Assembly: GCF_021412625.1 (NCBI RefSeq)
Contig: NZ_JAKCFI010000005.1
Coordinates: 722,233 to 786,232, forward strand
Source: Myxococcus stipitatus
GTDB lineage: Bacteria; Myxococcota; Myxococcia; Myxococcales; Myxococcaceae
Length of the DNA: 64,000 nt
Direction of reading: 5' to 3'
The translations under genes were made by a program, and so were the position numbers. Of the stretch, positions 42,799 to 52,000 are shown in pieces. Numbering within the stretch: position 1 is the first letter of the stretch; each line of letters opens with the position of its first letter. The notes under the pieces are model-generated. The model saw only the letters and a program-made list of their open reading frames with translations, ran no database searches and was not told where the DNA came from.

Positions 42799-45700
42799 AT
42801 GAGTCCCCGACCGCTGAAGGAGCCGCTCGCCGACGAGCATGTCCTCCAGGTGGAGCCGCCGCTGAAGCCCTTCGCCGACTCCGGCTGGCGCCGCCGCCCC
42901 AACCTCTACACCGGCCGAGCGCTCTCCGCGGAGGCGCTCGAGGACGAGCAGCGACAGCACTCCGGCTGGCTCGCGCTGCGCGGCCAGTCGCGCTCGCCGG
43001 GCGTCATCTCCGGCCTGGAGGTGCGCCTGGACCGGGACCTGGGCGAGGACCGGGAGAGCGAGTTCCCCGTGTTCGTCATCGAGCCGGGCATGGGTCTGAC
43101 GGCCAGCGGCGAGGACGTGCACCTGCCCCGCGCCCTCCGCGTCCGCGTGGACCAGGTTCCGGTGTACCGCCGGGAGGACAACCCCGCGGGCCTCCCGCTC
43201 GACGCGCTGGCCCACGTGCGCGCCGCCGACACGCAGTATGGCCTGCGCGTCGCGGTGCTCGTGCTGGTGCCGGTGGTGACGCGAAGGGATGACGCGCCGG
43301 ACCCGAACGACCCCGCGGAGGTGGACCTGGAGCGGCGCGCCCTGGATGACCACCGCGAGGTGGATGGCTGCGCGCTGGTGCTCTGCGCCTGGCCGCACGA
43401 ATGGCCCCTGCCGGAGCAGGACGCCCGATGGCGCAACCGGCTGGCCTGGGAGGTCTTCGAGCGCGAACGCCAGCGTCCCCATGGCCAGCTCGCCCCCTGG
43501 GAGGAGACGGGCGTTCCCCTGGGGCTCGTCGGATTCGATTCGGACACGTGTGAAGCGGGGCCCGCGTGGCCCACGTTCGTCGACCGCGCCACCGTGGTCC
43601 GCCCCGGAGGCGCGCCGCGCTCGCGCACGCCGTTGCTGCCCGCGCACGGCACCCCGCTGCTGTGGCAGGCCCGCATCCAGCAGCTCACCGAGCACCTGGG
43701 CTCCTTCGGGCCCTCCGAAATCGAAGGCGGCGCCGCGCTCCAGGCCCTGGCCTTGCTGCCTCCCGTGGGACAGCTGCCCCGGAACGCCATCAGCCTGGAG
43801 CTGGGCGAGGTGGGTCACGAGCGCCGCTTCCTGCCCGAGGGCTTCGACCTGGACTTCCGACCGGTGCCCGTGGAGCAGTTGGACGCCGTGGCGAAGGCGA
43901 GCGGCTCACTGGCGCCGCTGGACACCTCGCGACCGGAGCACGTGCAGGTGCTCGTCCCCGTCCCGGAGTCCCGGTTCGAGCCGTACCTCCTGCGCCGGGA
44001 GGTGGTGTCCCCCGCCTTCCAGCAAGCCATCGACGCCGCGCTCGGGCGCCTCGAGGAGTGGCTGGGCCGCCGGCAGGTGCTGCGCCGCCGGGCGACGCTG
44101 CTGCTCGATGCCCTGTCGGGCACGAAGTCGGAGAACACCCGCTTCCCTCCGGACCTCGACCCCAAGATCGAAGGCGAGCGGCTCCCCGTCCCCAACCCCT
44201 ACGGCTCCGACGAGGACGCGTACGAAACGGACGACGCGGCGGAGCCGCCCGGAGTCCCCCTGCTCGACGAGACGCTGCTGGTCAACGGCACGTGGGCGGA
44301 GCCCTCGCTGCTGGGGTGGGACAACTACGGCGTGTCCACGGCCCGCGATCCGGTGACCGGGGCGTCCGGGGTGCTGTCCCGGAGCTCCTCGAGCTTCTTC
44401 GCCACGTACCTCAGCCTGCGGCATTCGCAGAACGCCTACGGGCCGAGGGAGCGCATCTTCTATGCGTGGGGCCCCCTCGACTTCAAACTGCTCTACACCA
44501 ATGGCGAGCCCATCATCGTCATCCTCGGCCACAGCCGAGGCGGCGCGGGGGCGCACGTCGCCCTCCTGCGCAAGGTGAACTCCAACTGGGTGACCGTCGG
44601 GAAACAGGAGACGGACCTCTTCTCGCCGGCCATCACCCACTTCACCGCCGTGTCCTTCCGGAGTGGCTGCATCGACGCCTTCGTCGCCACGACGACGGGC
44701 GTGCGGAAGTTCACGTGGCTGGAGTTCGCGCCGCAATCCAATGCCACCCAGCAGCTCGCGCCGGACACGTACGTCCACAAGGTCGTCGCCCTCAGCCCGG
44801 GGCCCCAGCGCATCGAGTTGTTCTTCCTGGGCGCGCCCGCCGGCCCGCCCCGCGAGAACTACTGGCTCCACCACATCTCCGCCCACCACGCGGGTGGCGC
44901 CGCGCCGCTCGTCCCCAGGCAACCGAACGCGACGCTGGTCCCCGTCGAGGTGAAGAGCGCCAAGGGGCGCAAGCTGGACGCCGTCGTCTCCAAGCGCGCG
45001 CCCGACGAGCGGTTCGACGTGCTGGTGCTGGGCACCGGCCCGCTGCGCGGGTTGAGGCACGCGTGGTGGTTCCGGGAGAAGTGGAACCTGGGGATGGAGC
45101 TGGTGAGCGCGCTCGGCGGTGAGGCCATCGTCACCGCCTCCCGAGGCGACGACCAGGTCCACGCCTTCTGGTGGGACAGCCCGGGCGACGACGTCAGCGC
45201 GGGCTATGGCCCGCTGTGGTACCGGCGGTTCGACGGGACCCGCTGGCACCCTCCCGAGCTGCTCAGCCAGGAGTGGCTCTACCTGAAGTGGAGCCAGACG
45301 GTCGTCGATCAACCCTTCGACGTCGTCCTCGACGGCGTCAGCCCCCACGTCTTCGCGGCGGCCAACCGGGGGCTGCTGCACCTGAGGAAGGTCGCGGAGA
45401 GCACGCGGCTGACCGTCGAACAGCGGGGCCTCCGGGGGCTGGTCGGCAACGTGGAGGGCCTCTACACGGAGGCCACCCAGCTCATCGAGACCAGCGCCAC
45501 GCGCGTGCAGTCGGAGCTCCAGCACCTCCGGCAGCTCATGCTCACCAGCAGCACGGAGGCCAGCCGGCTCGCGGTCTCCGCCAACGAGGGCAGCACCCTG
45601 GTGGACAGCCCGTTCGTGGTGCGCTCGGACACGGACACGTACCTGACGCGCTTCCCCACCTTCCTGCGGCGCACCACGCTCATCCGCCTGTCGGACGCGA

Positions 45701-47409
45701 TGGAGGCCCTGGAGCAGGCCACCACCACCCGACTCGAGCTGAGCCGGCAGCTGTTCGACATGCTGAAGCGGTTGATGGGCGTGAAGGAGCTCGGGCTCGA
45801 TGTGGCGGACCTGCGGCTGGTGGGCATCGCGAGGGTGAGCACCAGCGGTGGTGCCCGGCGCGTGCAGCTGGTCGCGAAGGAGGTGTCGCGCGAGAACATC
45901 TCCCTCCGGGACCTCGTGGAGAAGCCCGCGGTGCTCGCGGACGCCCTGCTGCGCATCGACGAGGAGTCGGAGAACATCCGTCGCGCCCTCGCCGCGGATC
46001 GCCTGAAGTGGACGGAGTCCTGGTACTTCTCCGCGGCGCTGCTCCACCTGGAGAACACGCTCACCCTGCTGCGGGCGCTGGAGCGCCGCCTTCGCACCCG
46101 GGTGAACGCGATGGCGGGCTACAAGGGCCCCCTGGCCCGGCTCGAGCGGGCCTGGACGGCGCTCGACCGGAGGTTGAAGGTGGTCGACGGCGAGGTGGCC
46201 GAGGCGCGCCAGGACACCACGGTCGCCCGCGCCCTGCTCGCGGAGGAGACGGTCCGCGTCGAGGGAGTGAACACGCGGCGCGCGCAGGTGCTCGCGCAGC
46301 ACGTGCCCTTCTTCATCTACCTGCGCCCCCGCCAGTTCGACCTGACGCGGGGCGAGCTGTGGCGCGAGCTGGATCCAGGCTTCGCGCCGGACATCCTCCC
46401 GGAGGTCCTGGCCAGCACCGCCGCCGCGCCGCCCGAGCTGCTCGCCTACGTCGAGCTCGTCCGCGACTCGCCGCTCAAGTGGTTCTCGCTCGCGCCCGCG
46501 TTGCTGGGCGGCCTGGACCGGCTGGAGGTCATCCGCCGCACGTTCGTCAGGGCCCAGACGCGGGCCATCCAGCGGCTGCCGGTGCGACTCCCGCTCGTCT
46601 CCAGCCGCGCCGGCTCCCCCTACATCCAGGGCCTGTCGCGACTGCTGAGCGCGCGCGAGGACCTGGTGGCCCGCCAGCGGCTCGCCTTCGTCCACTTCCA
46701 GCCCGCCATCCTCGAGACACGCACCTGGCTGGAGCTCCAGCAGAGCGCCCGCGAGCAGCTCTCGCTCGGAGACCTCATCGACACGGCCCATGGCCGCCCC
46801 GACGTGGCCCGGGACGCGACGACGATGCTGGAGCACATGACCAAGGTGGCCACCGGCCTCTACCAGCGCTTCAGCGAGGTGCTGCCCGCCATCCGCCTGG
46901 AGTGGGCCGAACAGATGAGCCAGTACGACGCTCCCGTCGACCTGAGAGACCTGTCGCGCCTGCCTCGCTGGGACGAGCTCGACGTCACGGCCCGGCGGGA
47001 GATGCAACTGTTGACGGACTGGCTCTTCGCGCGAGTGGTGTCCACGCAGACCGAGGCCGTCTCGCTCGTCAACGACATGGTGCGCGTGGGCATGCTGGTC
47101 GCGAGCCACGCGCCGGTGAACGAGCTGCTGTCCGGTCACGTCTCCAAGCCCAGCGAGGCCCGCGTGGGAGGCACCCTCGAACTGGCGGTGGACCCGGAGC
47201 GGGTGCGCGTGGGGATGCAGGTGCAGATCCGCTCCGGCGCCCAGACGGTGCAGGCGGTCGTGGAGGACATCACCGCCAGCGCGGTGAGGGCGCGCGTGCT
47301 GTCGACGTCGACGCCCACGGTGACGTTGCCCGAGCGCGCCTCCGCGCGTTTCGCCGACCCCATCCGCGGTGGCCACGCGCTGCTGCCCTTCCTGGACGCC
47401 GCGTGGTGA
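42799..47409 (+). CDS. Giant eCIS protein B (1536 residues), paralogue of the preceding gene
   Basis: Same architecture as its neighbour: it starts Met-Ser-Pro-Arg-Pro-Leu-Lys-Glu-Pro-Leu against Met-Asn-Thr-Arg-Pro-Leu-Lys-Glu-Ser-Leu, with the shared head module at about residues 28-115. The middle (about 480-850) is beta-rich and quite different from the first copy. The helical C-terminal 650 residues are closely similar to it, including a Leu-Glu-Leu-Gln-Gln-Ser-Ala-Arg-Glu-Gln block and a His-Ala-Pro-Val-Asn-Glu-Leu-Leu-Ser-Gly-His block identical in both. This points to tandem duplication with divergence of the presumed target-binding part. GGAAGGAAG precedes the ATG. The stop overlaps the next gene's GTG by four bases. 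Confidence 0.82.
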   Translation: MSPRPLKEPLADEHVLQVEPPLKPFADSGWRRRPNLYTGRALSAEALEDEQRQHSGWLALRGQSRSPGVISGLEVRLDRDLGEDRESEFPVFVIEPGMGLTASGEDVHLPRALRVRVDQVPVYRREDNPAGLPLDALAHVRAADTQYGLRVAVLVLVPVVTRRDDAPDPNDPAEVDLERRALDDHREVDGCALVLCAWPHEWPLPEQDARWRNRLAWEVFERERQRPHGQLAPWEETGVPLGLVGFDSDTCEAGPAWPTFVDRATVVRPGGAPRSRTPLLPAHGTPLLWQARIQQLTEHLGSFGPSEIEGGAALQALALLPPVGQLPRNAISLELGEVGHERRFLPEGFDLDFRPVPVEQLDAVAKASGSLAPLDTSRPEHVQVLVPVPESRFEPYLLRREVVSPAFQQAIDAALGRLEEWLGRRQVLRRRATLLLDALSGTKSENTRFPPDLDPKIEGERLPVPNPYGSDEDAYETDDAAEPPGVPLLDETLLVNGTWAEPSLLGWDNYGVSTARDPVTGASGVLSRSSSSFFATYLSLRHSQNAYGPRERIFYAWGPLDFKLLYTNGEPIIVILGHSRGGAGAHVALLRKVNSNWVTVGKQETDLFSPAITHFTAVSFRSGCIDAFVATTTGVRKFTWLEFAPQSNATQQLAPDTYVHKVVALSPGPQRIELFFLGAPAGPPRENYWLHHISAHHAGGAAPLVPRQPNATLVPVEVKSAKGRKLDAVVSKRAPDERFDVLVLGTGPLRGLRHAWWFREKWNLGMELVSALGGEAIVTASRGDDQVHAFWWDSPGDDVSAGYGPLWYRRFDGTRWHPPELLSQEWLYLKWSQTVVDQPFDVVLDGVSPHVFAAANRGLLHLRKVAESTRLTVEQRGLRGLVGNVEGLYTEATQLIETSATRVQSELQHLRQLMLTSSTEASRLAVSANEGSTLVDSPFVVRSDTDTYLTRFPTFLRRTTLIRLSDAMEALEQATTTRLELSRQLFDMLKRLMGVKELGLDVADLRLVGIARVSTSGGARRVQLVAKEVSRENISLRDLVEKPAVLADALLRIDEESENIRRALAADRLKWTESWYFSAALLHLENTLTLLRALERRLRTRVNAMAGYKGPLARLERAWTALDRRLKVVDGEVAEARQDTTVARALLAEETVRVEGVNTRRAQVLAQHVPFFIYLRPRQFDLTRGELWRELDPGFAPDILPEVLASTAAAPPELLAYVELVRDSPLKWFSLAPALLGGLDRLEVIRRTFVRAQTRAIQRLPVRLPLVSSRAGSPYIQGLSRLLSAREDLVARQRLAFVHFQPAILETRTWLELQQSAREQLSLGDLIDTAHGRPDVARDATTMLEHMTKVATGLYQRFSEVLPAIRLEWAEQMSQYDAPVDLRDLSRLPRWDELDVTARREMQLLTDWLFARVVSTQTEAVSLVNDMVRVGMLVASHAPVNELLSGHVSKPSEARVGGTLELAVDPERVRVGMQVQIRSGAQTVQAVVEDITASAVRARVLSTSTPTVTLPERASARFADPIRGGHALLPFLDAAW

Positions 47410-49010
47410 GCGGGGCGACGCGGCACGTGGAGACCGTCCGCCTGACGGCCGGGAGCCCGGCGCTCGTCCGCCGCGGCGCCCTGCTGCTGGAGGACGCCCT
47501 GCGCACCGCCTCGTTCCCCGAGACCGGGCGCGGTCGGGTCCTCCTCATCCGCCGGCTCCCCGTGGGCGTCATCCACGGCCACCTGCCCCCCGCGAGCGTC
47601 GCGCTCGCGTTGGAGCGGCTCGTTCGACAGCTCGCGGTGTCCGCGGTGCATGCCCTGGACCCTTCGGCCGGGAAGCAGGACGCGGTCTTCTTCCATGATG
47701 ACGCGGAGCCACCGCTCGCGCTCGTCGAGCGACTGGTGCGAGGGGAACCGGCGACGGCCTGGTTCTGGCCCCTCGCGGTGCCGGACTTCAGCCCCTCGCG
47801 TCCCCGGGACGAACAGCTGCGACGGGCCCTCGCCTCCTCCCTGTCGAGCAGCGCGGGGCTGGCCGCCGCGGCGCGACTCGTGGAGGCGCTCCATGCGCGT
47901 GGAGGACTCGGCGTGCTGCTCGGCGCGCTGCGACCGGGCGACGGGCCCGCGCTCCTCGAGGCCTCGGGGGCGAACACACCGGAGCGGGAACACGCCCGCT
48001 CGCGAGCGGCGCGCGGCTCCGAACCTCCGGGCCTCGAGGCCCCTCGCCTGAGGGACTCCGTCTCGCGCTGGGTCGCCACGTGGGGGCCCGGGGACGCGCG
48101 GTCCACCTGGCTCGTGGCCGTGGCGCTCGTCATGGAGCGCGGGACACGAATGGCGGACCCGCGACTCTTCGAGCGGGCCACGCGCTTCGCCGCCGCGCTC
48201 GTCCCGGGTGAGGAGCCTCCATCCCGGCCGGATGGCGCCTCGACTCCCGACACCGTGGCGACCTCCGAAGCGGGCTCCTCGTCTCCGGACGAGCCCTCCC
48301 TCCGGAAGTCCCCCCGCGCGTCGCGAACAGGGCACGACGCCCTCCACGCCCCGGCGCGCGCGGAAACACCGCCTCCAACGCCCGAGCGCCTGGCGTCGCG
48401 AGCGGAGACTCCGACGGACGAAATCGTCGCGGCCACCTCCCTGACGGCGCACGCGGCCACCGAGGGCGAGGCCCCTGTCACACCGAGCCGCATCGAACTC
48501 CCGGCGGAGGCCGCCACGCCTCGCTGGCCCGACACGCCCGTGCCCACGACCCTGGGCGGTCTCTTCTTCCTCGTCCCCGTCCTGGAGCGGCTCGGCTTGC
48601 CCGCCCTGCTCGACGCGGTCCCTTCGCTCCTCGAGGCCGACGTGCCCGAACGGCTGTTCGGAGCCATCGCGCGGCGGCTCGGTGCCCCCGCGTCGGACGC
48701 GGCGCTCGCGCTGTTCGGTGCTGGCGCGCTCGGAGTCGCGCCTCGGGGATTGGAGTACGACGTCGACTTCGTGCTGCGCGGCCTCCGTGTGGCGGCGAGG
48801 AGGTGGTGTCTTCGCCGGGGAGGGCTCGGGCTGCGTGCGCTCGTCCAGCGCCCGGCGCGCATCCTGGCCACGCGCACCCACGTCGACGTCCTGCTCGACA
48901 TCCGACAGGCGGATGCGCGCATCCGCGGGCTGGGCCTCGATGTCGATCCAGGGTGGGTTCCCTGGCTCGGGCGAGTGGTGCGCTTCCATTACCTGTTCGG
49001 TGGGGATTGA
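47406..49010 (+). CDS. eCIS-linked protein of unknown function (534 residues)
   Basis: A GTG start (47406) overlapping the previous stop by four bases gives 534 residues. Residues 1-220 are an Ala/Leu/Arg-rich, largely helical domain. Residues about 270-380 are a disordered Pro/Ser/Thr-rich linker. The last ~150 residues form a distinct domain (Gly-Gly-Leu-Phe-Phe-Leu-Val-Pro-Val-Leu-Glu near its start) ending in Val-Pro-Trp-Leu-Gly-Arg-Val-Val-Arg-Phe-His-Tyr, which looks highly constrained. No family is recognised. Lying directly before the DUF4157 cargo gene (9 bases), it may help load that protein or link it to the particle; that is conjecture. Confidence 0.75.
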   Translation: MSGATRHVETVRLTAGSPALVRRGALLLEDALRTASFPETGRGRVLLIRRLPVGVIHGHLPPASVALALERLVRQLAVSAVHALDPSAGKQDAVFFHDDAEPPLALVERLVRGEPATAWFWPLAVPDFSPSRPRDEQLRRALASSLSSSAGLAAAARLVEALHARGGLGVLLGALRPGDGPALLEASGANTPEREHARSRAARGSEPPGLEAPRLRDSVSRWVATWGPGDARSTWLVAVALVMERGTRMADPRLFERATRFAAALVPGEEPPSRPDGASTPDTVATSEAGSSSPDEPSLRKSPRASRTGHDALHAPARAETPPPTPERLASRAETPTDEIVAATSLTAHAATEGEAPVTPSRIELPAEAATPRWPDTPVPTTLGGLFFLVPVLERLGLPALLDAVPSLLEADVPERLFGAIARRLGAPASDAALALFGAGALGVAPRGLEYDVDFVLRGLRVAARRWCLRRGGLGLRALVQRPARILATRTHVDVLLDIRQADARIRGLGLDVDPGWVPWLGRVVRFHYLFGGD

Positions 49011-49019
49011 GGGGGACCG

Positions 49020-52000
49020 ATGTCGCTCGACACCATTCGCAAGCCCCCTTCGAAACAGTCAGCCGCCGAGCAGGAGGAGCGCCGCAGGCTGGCCCGCGCG
49101 ATGCTCCCCACGACGAGGAGTCCGGAGACTGGCGCCCCCCGCTACCTGGGTGGCCCGGGAGAAGCGCAGCCAGGGCTCGCAGAGACGATGGCCCCCGCCG
49201 CGCTGCCGCGCTACCTGCGCGGAGAGATGGCTCCGGCGTCGACGGCGGCGAGGTCCGTCGGTCCGGCGACGACGAGACCCGACGACCTGGGCCCCGCGGA
49301 GGCGCTGCCACCGGAGCTGGTCTCGCGATTCTCCCGTGCCTATGGGCAGGACCTCGGCCGCGTCCGCGTCCACGTGGACGTCCCGAGCGTCGAGGCGATG
49401 GGGGCCCTCGCGTTGACGGTGGGGGACGACATCGCCTTCGCCCCCGGTGCCTACGCGCCCGACACGTCGGAGGGACAGCGGCTCATCGGGCACGAGCTCG
49501 CGCACGTGGTGCAGCAGAAGGGACGCGGGCCCACGGTCCAGGCCAAGGGCCTGTCGAATGACGCCCCCGAGCAGGAGGCCGACCACGCCGCCGACGCGGC
49601 CGTCGCGGGCCGGGACGTCCCTCCTTTGACCTCCGTGGGAGCGGGCGCCGTCCAGCTCAAGGCCGCGAACGCACAGACGAAGCCTCCCTCGGCGCCCGCG
49701 CCGGACGTGGGAGGGAAGCTCCAGCCGGGAGAGATCGACCTGGGGCAGGAGCGGCTCGACCCCTCCGCCATCACGCTGGGCGTGGGAGGCAAGGTCCGCG
49801 CGCGGCTCGGCGGTCTGGCGGTGGGCGACATCGAGTTGGAGAAGCGCGGCGACGCCTACAGGACACGCGGCCGAGGCCACGCGATTCCGTTGACGGTGGG
49901 TCCACTCGCGCCGGTGCTCGAGGACCCGCTGGTGCTGGTGGTGCGTGTCGACGACAACGTCATCACGGGGCGCGCGGCCGTGGGCAAGCCGGGACGGGTC
50001 GCGTCCCAGGGGGACTCGGCGCTCTTCCGTGCCATCACGAAGAACCCCGAGGCCCTGGGCTGGGCGGGGCTGTCCAAGCTGTCGCTCGGGGCGACGACGA
50101 ACACGTTGGAGGGCGGCAAGCTCAAGCTGGGCTCGGACGCGATGCGCTTCACGCTGGGCGGCTACGTGGAGGGCACGGGCCGCTTCGCCCTGGAGGGAGA
50201 CAAGGCGACGTTCAGCGGCGCCGCCGCCGTGAAGCTGCCCGGCGCCTCCGAGGGACGCCTGGAGGTGGGCTACTCCCCCGAGACGGGCCTGTCGGGCGAG
50301 ACGCAGCTGAAGGTGGGCCTGGGCAAGGTCTCGGGCGCCGTGGGCGTGCGCCTGCGCCAGGGGTTCCTCGACATCCAGGGCACCGTCGGCTACGCGGGCG
50401 ACCGCCTCAAGGGTTCCATCACGCTCCTGGCGACGGACGCGGCGACGGCGGAGGGCATCACCCGCAATCCGCCGGCCATCGGAGCGCTCCCGGGACAGGA
50501 GGGCTCGGGAGTCGCGGGCGCGGGAGGGCTCGCGGGTGGCACCGCCGCGGCGCCGAAGCCCGGGCCTCGGGCGTTCTGCGGTTGGGGCGAGGTGGACTTC
50601 GCGCTGACGGACTGGCTGACGGGCCGGACGATGGTGGTGGTCAACAACAAGGGCGAGGCCACGATGAAGGGGGAGATCGCCCCTCCCCGCGAGGTCATCC
50701 TCTTCGAGCAGAAGGACTGGACGAAGAGTCTGGTGAAGGTGGAGGCGAGGGCGACGTATGGCCTGCCCGTGGTGGGCAACGTCTTCGTCTTCGCGAACAT
50801 CGGCCTGGAGGCGCTGGCCTCGATTGGCCCCGGCAAGCTCTACAACATCAAGCTGGCGGGCCAGTACTCGACGGACAAACAGGCGGACAAGGAGCTGAGC
50901 CTCCAGGCCTCGCTGAACATCTCCGCGTTCGCGGGGCTGCGGCTGCGCGCGGAGGGCGGCGCGGGCCTGGAGCTGCTCGGCCACGACATCAAGTTCGGCG
51001 TGGGCGTATGGGCGCTCGCGGGCGTGCGTGGCTATGTCGAGGCCACGCCGACCATCGGCTACCGCGAGCAGGGCGGCGGGCCCGGCGAGTTCTATATCCA
51101 GGGCCACATGGAGCTGGCGGCGCAGCCCTTCCTGGGGCTCGGTGGAGACCTGTTCGTCGAGGTGGACAGCCCCTGGTGGTCGCCGCTGTCGGACGAGAAG
51201 TGGACCTGGCCGCTCGGCAGCCTCGAGTACCCGCTGCCGGGAGAGTTCGGCATCGGCGCGGACGTGGAGCACGTGATGGGCTCCAAGAAGTGGCCGGAGG
51301 TGCGCTTCTCGGAGGTGGACTTCGATACCAGCAGGTTCATGAGCGACCTGCTCAGTCAGGACGCGCCGGGGAAGTCCAAGGCAGGCGAGGAGAAGAAGCC
51401 CGCGAAGTGGAACGATGTCGGCGCGAAGGGAGCGCCGGGCGCGGGAGACCAGGCCCCCGCCGTGGCCCCAGCGGGTGGCGGGAAGAAGGACGCGAGCGCG
51501 AAGCCCAAGGCGGGGAACGCGAAGCCGGGCGCGCCCTCGCGGGGAAAGGAGAAGGGCAAGGACGGCGGCCCCGACAAGCCGGGCAAGCCCGAGGGCTCGA
51601 AGTCGGACAAGCCCAAGGACCCGAAGTCGGACAAGCCCAAGGACTCGAAGCCGCTCAGGCTGGGCGAGGTCGTGCCCTTCAGCGCCGACGGCGAATCCCA
51701 CCGGCTGTGGATCACCGCCTCCGGCAAGCAACCCGTGGTGATGGTGGCCTCGACCCCGGCGCCCGCCGAGGCGCAGCTTGCCCGCATGCGCGCGGACGAG
51801 GCGAAGCTCACCGACGCGAAGAAGAAGGCCCAGGGCAAGGAGCTACTGGACGCGGCGCAGGGGCAGCTCGAACGCACCAAGGAGAGCGCGCGGGAGGAGC
51901 TCCGGGTCGAGACGAGCGGTGGCGCGTCCGGCACGACGGGGACAAGCGGTCACTCCGCCTCCGCCAGCGCGCGCACGCTCGCCGAGGAGAAACGGCTGGC

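Noticed and set aside
39223..43818. A 1531-codon minus-strand open frame opposite the giant eCIS genes
   Set aside because: Long antisense frames are expected in very GC-rich DNA with strong codon bias. Its translation is dominated by His, Arg, Gly and Ala with no domain or ribosome-binding site, while the plus-strand protein has clear domain character and operon spacing.
38071..47409. The giant paralogues as tape-measure (Pvc14-like) proteins
   Set aside because: The size could fit, but tape measures are mainly helical and hydrophobic throughout, whereas these have a shared head module and a large beta-rich middle. No other tape-measure candidate was found, so the question stays open.
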